NCBI RefSeq assembly: GCF_019578655.1
Contig: NC_063257.1
Location: 15,004,001-15,068,000, forward strand
DNA length: 64,000 bases
Source: Ricinus communis
Lineage: Eukaryota; Streptophyta; Magnoliopsida; Malpighiales; Euphorbiaceae
Direction: 5' to 3'
Each line of letters starts with the position of its first letter. The first letter of the stretch is position 1. The notes beneath the pieces are model-generated. The model was not told the origin of the DNA and did not search any database. It was given only the letters and a program-made list of their open reading frames with translations. Of the stretch, positions 47,836 to 58,777 are shown piece after piece. The position numbers and the translations under genes are program-made.

Positions 47836-48420
47836 AGCAAGGTAAATTTGCCTCTAATACATTTACCTGTATTTGCCATCTGATTTATTATTTTACCTAA
47901 TCTGGCAATGCTATTGATCTCTAGTACTTCTTCGTTTTATGTATAATCAGGGTAATTTAACTTCGGCTGCAAGCCACTTTCATAAGAGGATTGAAGGATA
48001 ACTTTGGAGCTCTGTGCTGATGGCAATGATTCAGGCTTCATGTTCAATTGAATTATGGTTGCCATGCTAGATACATGATCACGACATGGGTAAGAGACTG
48101 AATTGATCTGGTCAAATGATTGGTTGAGAGCTTTTCATACAACATGAACAGATAGTTGACGATCAAGTAGAACTTATGAGGGAAATGAGGAAAGCCATTA
48201 TTCTGTGGTGACACTGCCAGGCTCGGAACAAGCTTCATCTTTCCAAGGATCTATTCATAATGAAATTCCGAAAGATCCCATTATGCAATGGAAACTAGGT
48301 CACTCTTTGAAAGGGAAGTTTCCTGCAGTGACTTGTGCCTTTGTACATTTTAACATTCTGCAGTGTGAAATTTCTTAACAATGGTGAGCATAAGTGATTT
48401 CAATGTGGATTTTCAAGATA
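47836..48420 (+). other. Probable 3' UTR of the pseudouridine synthase gene
   Basis: Sequence after the stop stays less AT-rich until about 48380, as expected of transcribed DNA. A possible intron with GT at 47842 and AG at 47949-47950, 109 bp, lies in it (GCAAG|GTAAATT ... TAATCAG|G). An exact poly(A) site is not evident. Confidence 0.45.
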
Positions 48421-50080
48421 TTTTAATATGTGTATAAAATACTTCAAATATGAAAAGTATTTATCTACTAGTAGATCAGTGAGGGACAAGGGGGCATTGG
48501 GCCTTCTGAAATTTTACCAATCACTGGCATGGGTTAGCTGGATAGTTATGTTATTGCATTTATATAACAGTTCCACACACTAAAGAGCTAAAAGTTTTCA
48601 AAAAAATATTAGAACAAGTGAAATTCATGTACCATGTTTCAAAGTACTGTACTAACAGTGCTTTTCAATTGTTTTTATAATTATTCATTCAGGTTAATTT
48701 ATTGATTCTTACGAAATTATCTTATTTTTATTTATACTTATATTCTTAAAAGGGATATATATTATGTTATTTTTATACTTTTCTATGGAAGTCCTTAAAT
48801 AAAATTTATTGTACCCATCACTGTTCTTATTTATACTGTAAATCGATGAATAATATTTTTATTTTAATTCTTTTCCTTAATAGTAGAAATAAGAGAAAAT
48901 ATAGGCAAAATAAAAAGAACTATAGCCTATAACATGAGATTCTTATTCATAAATAAATTATTCAAAGGTAAATTAGTATCAAATTTTACATACTAAATTG
49001 GTTGTGGCTGTAGCAAATTAAAGTTGTGAAAACGTTTCCTTTAAAAAAATTATAAATTATTTTTGCTATTTCAAATAGATTACATCTGAAATATATTACA
49101 AATGTTGTTGGATGAGTCACGTAAAGAATATTTATAAAATTTTAAGGGAATTTCATAAAAATATCTAAAAATTGAACCCACTAACTTTTATACTAACAAC
49201 TCTAAAATTTAATAAAATTAAGTTTACAGTATAACAAACTAACTATTTACTCAGCAATTAAAGGATGCGTGTTTTCTTCTCTAAACCATCCAATTCAAAA
49301 GCCAAATAATCGCAACACCAAATCTTAACAAAATTGCAACAAATTAAAGAGTGATCTCATCAAGAAATCATAAATAGACAACAACAAACTGTAAAATGAA
49401 ATATCATAAACTTTTTAAAGATAGATTCATTAATCAATTCTATAAGAGGTAATCCAATTTCATACATATATTTAATTGATTTTGTGTTAGTTTGAATTTT
49501 CATTACATTAAAACTTTTCAAACACCACTATATTATATGTATTTTTCATATTAGATTTTAAAACTCAAATCTACATAAAACTAAGGAATTAGATCTATTT
49601 TGCAGAAAACCCAGAAAATAGTATATATCGAGTATATAGAGGTATATCACAAGTGTATATTTTAAAAATTTGTGTTTTAATTATGTGTATGATATACATC
49701 TTGCAAAATTTTTATATATTAATAATTTTACGAATATAAATAAATGAAAAGAATCATCAATTATACATTATATAAAAATATTGTTTAACAAAATATAAAA
49801 TTATTTTTAAAGAATACAGTAAACAATATATACTAGGAATATGACCAGTTTATTCAGGTATATGTTATTTAGATTCTTACTCATTTTTCTTTGTTTAGAT
49901 TTTAAAATCATCTTTCATATTTTTTTATAAATAGATATGGTACATAATATCTATTTTTCTTAATCATAATAGTCATTGGGAAGAAAATAAGAAATAATAG
50001 AAGCATATTTCTTCTTCTTCTTCTCTTTACATCTGCATTCCTAGATTCAACAACTAGCTCTCAAATCCTCTTAGACCTTG
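48420..50080. other. AT-rich intergenic DNA
   Basis: No coding frame, RNA or transposon end recognised. Composition is strongly AT-rich to about 49980, with a TTCTTCTTCTTC run near 50010. Confidence 0.5.
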
Positions 50081-50605
50081 CAAATCCAAGTGAAGTGGTA
50101 ATCTGAAGTTAGACTCAAGCTTTGAAGTTGTCGTCTGTGGTTAGGTCACCTTCAACATCAAGATTATCCTCTATAGTACGGTAGGGCAGAGTCTCTGAAT
50201 CTTGTCCAAGAAGTCTTGCTTGCTTCTAGAATTTGCTACTTCTGCCTATATTAGCGATAGGATCTCGAAGGTGCATAGAAAGTGGATTTGAGTAAGCCAG
50301 GTAAGGGAACGCAGCTGCTATACAATAGAAGTGTGACATGCTTGATCCTCCATCAAGGGCGCATCCATTATATAAGTGTGTCCAGAATGCCCTTTATCTA
50401 AGAAAATCAGACCTCATGACCTCATGGGGTAGCAATGGCTAGACTTGCACGTGCTTCAGCTCATACTTGTCAACGTCCCTTAAAATGGTCAGTATCTGAA
50501 ACTTTTCTTGCAACCAAATCTGCAAAAAGAGAGCAAAAAGAATAAGAGAAAAAAAAGAGAAGAAAAAGAAGAGATTTGGTTGCATACCTATAAAAGAATG
50601 AGACT
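50080..50605 (-). pseudogene. Possible continuation of DUF7745-like gene
   Basis: On the minus strand, left of the Athila-like solo LTR, the frame LFLQIWLQEKFQILTILRDV (about 50460-50530) can be read, followed with stops by long semi-open sequence down to about 50080. The LQIWLxEK pattern resembles the position in DUF7745-type proteins just after the region seen at 59652-60284, and the LTR lies between the two. A pyrimidine-rich tract ending in TTTTTGCAG just before ATTTGGTTG would also make a strong 3' splice site. Identification is weak. Confidence 0.3.
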
Positions 50606-50938
50606 GCCACTGATATCCTTGATATTACACATGTTTGCATGCTTGATTTTGAGTTATTTTTAGGAAAAATTATGTGTTTTTGCATTAGATCACCCTGTTT
50701 TAGTTTCCTTTGTGTCTCATGTATTTTTCTAGGTACATCATCAAATTTAAAGAGAAATTGGACCAAAATCAGGAAGAAACGGTCGAATCGGGCACGTTAG
50801 ACTATTCAACACGCCCGTGCTAAGGAACACAGTTAGGGTCAGAGGGCAAAGGCTGAAATACCTTATCTATGGCGAGAAAAAGCGATTTGGAACATGGTTT
50901 CTAGAGTGACACAGCATAGAAGCATGCCCGTGCTGACC

Positions 50939-50964
50939 AGCACGGCCCAAATCCAAGCCGTGCT
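50939..50964. repeat. Hairpin motif in the plus-strand Athila-like LTR
   Basis: AGCACGGCC and AGCCGTGCT arms (8 of 9 pair) around an 8-base centre; the same motif as in the minus-strand LTRs. Confidence 0.8.
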
Positions 50965-51213
50965 GAAGAAGGCCAGATGTACACTTTTAGATCAACACGG
51001 CATGGATCTAGTGCTAATTAGCATGGCCCAAATCCAGGCCGTGTTGGATCCCGAAACCTAATTAAAAAAAAAAAGAAAAAGAAAGAAAGGGAGAGGCTAG
51101 AGAGATGTAGAAAGAGAACTTTGGGGTATTCAAGACAAATCTTGAGAGCAACCTTCCAGACGATCAAGAAGAGGAAGACAAAAACGAATTCCACTTCAAC
51201 ATCATCCAGATAG

Positions 51214-51218
51214 CTGTT
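51214..51218 (+). repeat. Target duplication CTGTT, left copy
   Basis: CTGTT here and at 58773-58777 flank the nested Athila element exactly. Confidence 0.95.
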
Positions 51219-52715
51219 TGATGGGCTCTTTATGCAACCTACACCTAAGGCAGTGAACCTACCGATGCAGCCTAGCACTAGTGAGTATCAAGATCGTATC
51301 CCTGGAGATTAGGTGAACCTAGAGTTACTACTGTTTGCTATGTTATCTAGTCTGAAATAGGGTGTGAAAGTTCTAACGTACCAGCTAATGGTTATGAATG
51401 CAAATAAGTAAATGAAGAACAATGGATAATCAAAAGACAATTGCAAAGAGAGAAACAAACCCAAAAGGGAGCCTAAGTGATGGAATTCTAAAGATGGATT
51501 TTATGGATTGCCGATCTTGCTTACCCGTGCCTAAATCCTGAATTGAATCCCGGTTCCTCTCTCGAGCTTACCGGATTCCTAAACTTGCACTAACCTAATA
51601 GAATCTCTTCCTATTGGATTACTACAGATTAGCATTAAGTATGATTTAAAACTATTAAGAGTTATTAGTTCTTAATCCGGCGAGTAAATCAACCTTATCT
51701 CTAAGTGTTAACTATTAGTTCTTACTATTCAATGTCCAGTTGTAACAAGCATTTCTCAATGTCAAGAAACAACCTAATAAACAATTAATCCAACGTCTCA
51801 AATTAACTGAATCAAACTTTAATTACTGAATAGCAAGAAGATTGCAAGAATGACAATTATAAAAACTAACAATTAAGCATAATCCATCAACAAAGGTGAA
51901 CCCTAATGGATTCAAAAGATCTAGCTACTCATGTTCATGGTTAAAGCAATTAGGGAACAAAATAAGGAAAAACAAATTAAAGGCATGTACACCCTTCTCT
52001 TTCAAGCTGAATGAGAAACCCTAAATTTGCAAATTCGAAATCTCAAACCCTAGTTGCCTCTTGAATGCTCCCAAAGTTTATCTTGATCTTCAATTCGATG
52101 TTGGAACAAGTGAAATCCCTCCTTCAATTGATGAAATTGATCTCTCAAGGTCTACAATTGAGGTATAGGAAACAATTAATTAAGTGTGTGTCTTGGAATT
52201 GAGTTCAAAAATCGTCCCTTTTTTCCAAAAGAACTCAAAATTGCCTATATAGTTGATTCAGCATGGCCGGAGTCCAGGCTGTGATGATTCGACACGAGTC
52301 CAGTCGGTGTGATGATTCAAGACGGCCGAGTCCGAGCGGTCTTGAATCTGGAGTCTGTTGTCGACTCCTTCCAAGCCGTGCCTGGCCGGTCTTTGAGCCA
52401 CCACAGGCCGTCTTTGGAGGCCGTGGTGGCTACCGAAGTCGTGCTGAAATGGCACAATTGGGGATAGCCTCTTGGTAATTCAGCACGGCCGGAATCCAGG
52501 TCGTGCTCAACCCTCGGGGTGCTAGTTCTCACCCAATTTGATGAATTTTGGTCCGTAATCACACGTATTTCCCTCGATTATTGATGGTGTCCTTCGAAAA
52601 TGACTTGAAACGAGAAAGAAAACAAAAGACAGGTGATTCTAGCATAAAACGGGATAATCATGCATCAAAATGTAAACAATCGGGCATGAAAACATGTGTA
52701 GTATGATGCTTATCA
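51219..52715 (-). repeat. Athila 3' LTR
   Basis: 1497 bp. Partner of 57338-58772 and about 60 bp longer, the extra lying at about 52275-52345 in the hairpin region. Contains the hairpin AGCACGGCC...GGTCGTGCT at 52482-52507. Confidence 0.95.
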
Positions 52716-52720
52716 AATTA

Positions 52721-52731
52721 CCCCACACTTA
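52721..52731 (-). promoter_or_regulatory. Athila polypurine tract
   Basis: The minus strand reads AGTTTAAGTGTGGGGTAATT just before the 3' LTR; AAGTGTGGGG is the usual Athila plus-strand primer. Confidence 0.9.
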
Positions 52732-52734
52732 AAC

Positions 52735-54520
52735 TTTTGCTTGTCCTCAAGCAATCAACAACTCACTCCTCAAACAGATACCAAATAACTCAATCAAATG
52801 CATTGCAGGAGGTTAGCTCAAAACAAATTTCAAAACTCCATAATGATTTTTTCCAAAATCCCCAAATCACTAAATCCTTAAGAGAGAGAACAAACCTAAT
52901 AAAGTTGCTAAAGTTAAAATGATAAACCATCTAAATTGAGAAATTGAGAACCATGCCTCACAAGATGTCACTCAAAACACACAAGTGTATATAGGTGAAA
53001 GAAGATCGCCAAGCTCTCAACGCAAAAATACAGAAAAAGTGCTTACCATAGGCTTGCTTATAGATCCAATCTCCACTACTACAAAATAATCAATAATCAT
53101 GATCAAAGGGTCTTGAGCCAGGTTGTAATGGGGTTAAGGTAGGGTACGTATAAATATGGAAAGTAGGCTACAAGTTGCTGGAAGTTAAGCAAGTAATGCA
53201 AGAAAGTAACGAAGGATCAAGTGTTGTACCAAAATGAACACTAAGTTGCTCTAAAAATAAGATGATGCTCAAAATGAACTAAATTAATACTCTTTTTGAT
53301 TTTTTTATTAAATATATATATACTATGTATATATATTACAACAGCTTATACGGGGTTGTTGGTTATTGACACATACAATAAGACTGAATATCAATATTTT
53401 TTTTTTTGAATTGAAGGGAGCATCTATGAAAAATCTAGCAACTTAGTGAAATATATGATTGCAGATTGATCCAAAATAAAATGCAGCATAAACTTACATA
53501 ATTTCCAGCAACAATGGTAGAAAGAATGGTCAAATGAATAGAAGTGATAAAATGAGTGTCACTGTTATTATCACGAAAGGAAAGGCTAAGGCTCAAAATT
53601 GATTCACTAAGGGAAAAACAAGGTTAGGCTTTTTGGCCAAATTGTGTAAATCCTAAGTGCCCAAATCATCTCACGATTATTGACAATTCATGTAATCTCA
53701 AAAGATATCGTAAAGCAAGTTCTAGAAACAGAGATTCTGTACAATGCTCACTAATGAAAGAAAAGGGAGCATAATAGTGATGCACCAATTGGCTCAAAAT
53801 CTCACCATTTGAGTGGGTTAAAATTGCATGAATTCTCAAACCAAAGTTTAAACAGTTAATCACAATAATAAGCAATAATATTAACAGTGTTCTATATCTA
53901 AGATAAAGTAAAATGGAAGAATTTAAGGAAAAATACCAATTTTACCTGGCTGGATTGTAATTAAGAGATTCGTTCATTGCCTTCTTCCAACAAGGTTCGA
54001 TAAAAGCTATAAGGGAATCCATTCAAAGGAGAAAATCATTAACTGCACAGATCTACGGTACCTACCCCACACTTATGAAAAACACTGTCCTCAGTGTAAA
54101 CAAGGTAGGCACTCCAAAATAAAAGGAATAAAATACGTAAAATGAAGCTAATTATGGGAGTCCATAAAAGAAATTAGAAAACTAAGAGAAAAACAAGACG
54201 ACAAAAAGAGATAAAAACTAGAAAGTCTACTAGATACTGCCCTTGATGTGTACTTTAACACTTCAAAATATGTCAATCCTCAAAATTACGTACGAGCATC
54301 AAGTAGGCTAACTCCTGCAAAATTCAAGAATAAACACATTCCAAGCAACATCTAGTAAAAGGTTCAATAAGATAGCATCTCCTCAAAATCAAACTTACTA
54401 AAAACAGACTGAAATATCTAACTGCAAATGACTACATAAAATAAAAAAAAATGTCCAAAAATTCAGAAAGCAAAAATAGATTCGGGAATGCCTCCCGAAG
54501 GCGCTTCTTTTTGTTCGAGT
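52735..54520 (-). other. Non-coding 3' region of the nested Athila
   Basis: Between protease stop and polypurine tract lie about 1.8 kb with only short meaningless frames. It includes the GCGCTTC / TGCCTCCCGAAGG region directly after the protease (54485-54510), a marker of the Athila 3' untranslated region, and a T/A-rich run near 53305-53410. No RT or integrase motif found on either strand. Confidence 0.7.
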
Positions 54521-54523
54521 CGT

Positions 54524-55396
54524 CTAGCTAGACTCTAGATCAGTATTCTTGCATCGCGGGCAAATTAAGAAGGTAGGCTCAATGTAAGTTGGGGCTCGAG
54601 GCATAAAAGCGCAATGAAAAGGTCCGATGTGTGCAGTAGATGACCAATGAGGTGCTCTCTGGACCGATTTGGGATGTCCATTCATCCACTCCGAATTCCG
54701 ACTAAGTGACCTGTCAAAAACAAACTTGCAACTACCCTTCTCGGGTCTATCACAGCACAAAGTCTCATATTGATACAAGTTATTTTTTTCAGATAAATAA
54801 CACATACTGGTAGGGGAAGAAACATGTATAGCATCATCCATTTGTACATCTTGTGGTTGTGTATTACATGCAAGATCAATTCCATCAATACAACAAATGG
54901 CATGAACATGGTCGGTGGAAGAACTATCAAATGAGGGTAAACTAAAAGTGACACAGTCGTCCCCTATATTAAGTTCTAACTTCCCCTCAAATACGTCTAT
55001 TTTAGCTCTAGCTGTGGCAAGGAAAGGTCTCCCCAAAATTAATGGTACCCCATGCTCATTGTCCATATCCAAAACCACAAAGTCCACAGGAAATATGAAC
55101 TTATCTACCTTAACTAGCACATTTTCCACAATTCCCCTACGAAGCTTAACAGAACGGTAAGCTAATTGAATGCACATCCTAGTGGATTTTGCCTCCCCCA
55201 AACCTAGCTTATTGAACAAACTAGTGGGCATAACATTTATGCTAGCCCCCAAATCAGCTAATGCATCATCAACACATAAATTACCTAAAGTGCGGGGAAT
55301 AGTGAAACTCCACTGAATCGTGACGTTTCTCCCGGCAACTTGCTCAAACACCGAGCACTCCTCATTAAAAATTTGAACATAGGCGATCTCCTCCAA
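54524..55396 (-). CDS. Athila protease with extended C-terminus
   Basis: The longest open frame of the window (290 codons). It begins within the gag-protease linker (FNEECSVFEQVAGRNVTIQW), has the Athila protease active-site region ALADLGASINVMPTSLFNKL and the GVPLILGRPFLATARAKIDV block, then about 130 residues rich in Asp/Ser/Cys (CDRPEKGSCKFVF; FLICPRCKNTDLESS). Where an autonomous Athila continues into RT, this frame stops and the 3' untranslated region starts. The tail ending CPRCKNTD may come from the lost env/3' end through the deletion joint. It would cut gag if expressed; gag upstream is broken, so function is doubtful. The protein start is not an independent initiation; the ATG shown is simply the first in the open part. 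Confidence 0.75.
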   Translation of the reverse strand: MEEIAYVQIFNEECSVFEQVAGRNVTIQWSFTIPRTLGNLCVDDALADLGASINVMPTSLFNKLGLGEAKSTRMCIQLAYRSVKLRRGIVENVLVKVDKFIFPVDFVVLDMDNEHGVPLILGRPFLATARAKIDVFEGKLELNIGDDCVTFSLPSFDSSSTDHVHAICCIDGIDLACNTQPQDVQMDDAIHVSSPTSMCYLSEKNNLYQYETLCCDRPEKGSCKFVFDRSLSRNSEWMNGHPKSVQRAPHWSSTAHIGPFHCAFMPRAPTYIEPTFLICPRCKNTDLESS

Positions 55397-55444
55397 CTTC
55401 CTTTTCCGCTAAGTATGTCCTTTAAGAACTTAGCATACTTGACA

Positions 55445-57144
55445 TCACTCCAATGCATCAATAAAAGGAAAGTTAATATGCAGTTGTCTAAAAATATCTA
55501 AAAACTTACTGAACTGCTCTTTCGCCTCTGCTTGTTTAGCTCTAGCAGGATAAGGAATCTTAGGTTGATATTCCCTGACTGGAATTGATTTCACCTTTTG
55601 TCCCTCAGGTTCCCTAACCTTACTGCTTGCCTTAACCTGCACATCAATAGTGGCGTCATCAAAAACAGGCTTAGAAGGAGCTGAAATTAACTTACCTGAA
55701 CGCAAAGTGATGGCGTTCACGTGCTCCCTCGGGTTAGACTCAGTGGTGCTCGGGAGCGCTCCTTGCTGCCTTTCAGACAACATCTTAGAGATTTGGCCAA
55801 TCTGGGTCTCCAAGTTCTGAATTGAGGCCTATTGGTTCCTAAGTGCACTATCAGTTTGCTGGAACCTCATCTCCGTAGACGTCATAAACTTCATCATAAG
55901 CTCCTCTAAATTTGACTTCTTTTCTAGTAGAGGAGGAGCTTGTGCAGCCCCTAAATGTTCTGCCGATGAAGTCTCGAAACCAGTGGACCACGAGCGTTAT
56001 TGTTCCTCCAACCGAAGTTGGGATGATTGCGCCACCCAGGGTTGTATGTATTCTTGTAAGGATCGTTCACGCCTTAGGGCATTCCCCATATAATCAACTG
56101 TTCAACATCGGAAGACATAGCGAATTAGATGGAAAAGTAGTAGAGGATGAAGCAAACATACCTCCCGCAGATGCGATTCGCCGTAATGCGGGCCACCACA
56201 AAACTTCGCGACCAACGTTCATTTGCATGAACCCAAGCATCCTGGAGTTGGTCGATCTTCTTGGCTAGAAGCTCCACTTGAGCTGCCAAGGCTGCTGTAG
56301 AGTCCACTTGGTTGACCACTCCCTGTCTTCCTGGTCGACTCCTAGAGGATTTCCACTGATAGTTATTCATGGCCATTTCCTCTATCAAGTTCGAGCCCGC
56401 CGCGTCACCGTTTAGCGCCCCACCTGCTACAACATCCACCATCTGCCTCGTTGCAAGGTTCAACCCGCTGTAGAAGGTCTGAACCTACATCCACACTGAC
56501 AATCCGTGATGTGGGCAGCATCTCAAAAGATCATTAAACCTCTCCCATGCATCGTACATGCTTTCATCATCAAACTGCACAAAAGAAGATATGTCATTTC
56601 TAAGTTTAGCAGTTTTAGCGGGAGGAAAATACTTTTATAAAAAATTTTCAGCCAACACCTTCTAAGTAGTGATCGTCTGTTGTGGAAGGGATTACAGCCA
56701 TCTCTTTGCTCTGTCCCTCAAGGAAAATGGAAACAATCTCAGCCTAATGGCATCATCGGTTGTTCCATTTATCTTGAATGTGTCACAAATCTCCAAAAAG
56801 TTGGAGATATGTGCATTGGGATCCTCGCTGGGCAATCCTCCAAATTGCACGCTTTGCTGGATCATCTGGATAACATTGGCCTTTATCTCAAAATTATTGG
56901 CCGCTACAGCAGGTCTGACTATACTCGTTTTCGTCCCATCTAAAGATGGTCGAGCAAACTCGTACATCGTCCTCTGATCATCGTTGGCCTGGGGGTCATG
57001 GTTTTCCATCGTGTCTAGTCTATCCACAGGTACCTCAACCTCAATCTCCTCCTCTTCTAATTGCAACCTCTTCCTTAAGAGTCTAAGGGATCGTTCTGGA
57101 TCAGATAGAGGCTTTATAAGATTCAAGTTTGAGCTCCTGGTCAT
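55445..57144 (-). pseudogene. Athila gag of the nested element
   Basis: ATG at 57144 (MTRSSNLNLIKPLSDPERSL) opens a 150-codon frame with the gag core SNFLEICDTFKINGTTDDAI and RLFPFSLRDRAKRWL, then a stop at about 56692. Pieces resume as MYDAWERFNDLLRCCPHHGL (about 56500-56560), NLATRQMVDVVAGGALNGDA (56463-56125 frame) with a coiled-coil-like QVELLAKKIDQLQDAW, and METQIGQISKMLSERQQG with a long Pro/Lys-rich tail (55813-55445). The paralogue at 7460-9061 shows the same order. Several stops and one or more shifts prevent a full product. Confidence 0.85.
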
Positions 57145-57313
57145 AAACTACCTGAAACCGAAAGTCCACACAACCACCAATCAACAAAAATAATATAATA
57201 ATAAATAATAAATAATAAATAAATAAATAAATAAATAAATAAAGAATAATGAATAAACAAAATATGACTAAATTAACACAAAAACAATTCACTCTAGTTC
57301 ACCGTTACTTCGA

Positions 57314-57331
57314 TCCCCGGCAACGGCGCCA
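57314..57331 (-). promoter_or_regulatory. Primer binding site, tRNA-Asp
   Basis: TGGCGCCGTTGCCGGGGA on the minus strand. On the plus strand the match to the tRNA-Asp 3' end extends to 23 bases (57309-57331), reaching into the T arm. Confidence 0.95.
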
Positions 57332-57337
57332 AAAACT

Positions 57338-58772
57338 TGATGGGCTCTTTATGCAACCTACACCTAAGGCAGTGAACCTACCGATGCAGCCTAGCACTAG
57401 TGAGTATCAAGGTCGTATCCCTGGAGATCGGGTGAACCTAGAGTTACTACTGTTTGCTATATTATCTAGTCTGAAATAAGGTGTGAAAGTTCTAACGTAC
57501 CAGCTAATGGTTATGAGTGCAAATAAGTAAATGAAGAACAATGGATAATCAAAAGACAATTGCAAAGAGAGAAACAGACCCAAAAGGGAGCCTAAGTGAT
57601 GGAATTCTAAAGATGGATTTTATGGATTGCCGATCTTGCTTACCCGTGCCTAAATCCTGAATTGAATCCCGGTTCCTCTCTCGAGCTTACCGGATTCCTA
57701 AACCTACACTAACCTAATGGAATATCTTCCTATCGGATTACTACAGATTAGCATTAAGTATGATTTAAAACTATTAAGAGTTATTAGTTCTTAATCCGGC
57801 GAGTAAATCAACCTTATCTCTAAGTGTTAACTACCAGTTCTTACTATTCAATGTCCAGTTGTAACAAGCATTTCTCAATGTCAAGAAACAACCTAATAAA
57901 CAATTAATCCAACGTCTCAAATTAACTGAATCAAACTTTTATTACTGAATAGCAAGAAGATTGCAAGAATGACAATTATAAAAACTAACAATTAAGCATA
58001 ATCCATCAACAAAGGTGAACCCTAATGGATTCAAAAGATCTAGCTACTCATGTTCATGGTTAAAGCAATTAGGGAACAAAATAAGGAAAAACAAATTAAA
58101 GGCGTGTATACCCTTCTCTTTCAAGCTGAATGAGAAACCCTAAATTTGCAAATTCGAAATCTCAAACCCTAGTTGCCTCTTGAATGCTCCCAAAGTTTGT
58201 CTTGATCTTCAATTCGATGTTGGAACAAGTGAAATCCCTCCTTCAGTTGATGAAATTGATCTCTCAAGGTCTATAATTGAGGTATAGGAAACAATTAATT
58301 AAGTGTGTGTCTTGGAATTGAGTCCAAAAATCATCCATTTTTTCCAAAAGAACTCAAAATTGCTTATATAGTTGATTCAGCATGGCCGGAGTCCATGGGA
58401 GTCAATCTGTGGAGTCTGCCGACTCCTTCCAAGCCGTGCCCAAGCCGGTGCTGAGCCACCACAGGCCGTGCTGGAGGCCGTGGTGGCTACGAAAGTCGTG
58501 TTGAAATGGCACAATTGGGGATAGCCTCTTGGTAATTCAGCACGGCCGGAGTCCAGGCCGTGCTCAACCCTCGGGGTACTAGTTCTCACCCAATTTGATG
58601 GATTTTGGTCCGTAATCACATGTATTTCCCTCGATTATTGATGGTGTCCTTCGAAAATGACTTGAAACGAGAAAGGAAACAAAAGACAGGTGATTCTAGC
58701 ATAAAACGGGATAATCATGCATAAAAATGTAAACAATCGGGCATGAAAACATGTGTAGTATGATGCTTATCA
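57338..58772 (-). repeat. Athila 5' LTR of the nested element
   Basis: 1435 bp, TGATGGGCTC...TTATCA. Contains the perfect hairpin at 58539-58564 (AGCACGGCC, centre GGAGTCCA, GGCCGTGCT) and GCCACCAC...GTGGTGGC at about 58455-58487. Confidence 0.95.
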
Positions 58773-58777
58773 CTGTT
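58773..58777 (+). repeat. Target duplication CTGTT, right copy
   Basis: Matches 51214-51218 exactly. Confidence 0.95.

Larger units (their letters stand above)
51219..58772 (-). mobile_element. Complete non-autonomous Athila element (gag-protease only)
   Basis: LTRs at 51219-52715 and 57338-58772, both TGATGGGCTC...TTATCA, exact CTGTT duplication, tRNA-Asp primer site at 57314-57331 and polypurine tract at 52721-52731. Internal region is only 4.6 kb and codes for gag (57144 down to about 55445) and protease (55396-54524). Right after the protease frame comes the 3' untranslated motif region (GCGCTTC near 54500, TGCCTCCCGAAGG), so RT, RNase H, integrase and env-like region are missing as a block. 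It would depend on enzymes of a full-length Athila. The LTRs are nearly identical except for one indel of about 60 bp, so insertion is relatively recent compared with neighbours. Confidence 0.95.

Noticed and set aside
50470..50766. 98-codon minus-strand frame with a hydrophobic segment
   Set aside because: It crosses the boundary of the solo LTR and its Phe/Leu run is the pyrimidine tract read in one frame.
53300..53410. A/T-rich run that could be a MITE end or matrix attachment site
   Set aside because: No inverted ends or duplication; it lies inside the non-coding 3' region of the nested Athila.
57309..57331. 23 bases identical to the 3' end of tRNA-Asp
   Set aside because: No acceptor stem 5' half, D arm or anticodon arm precedes it; it is the retrotransposon primer site. 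The same applies at 9202-9219.
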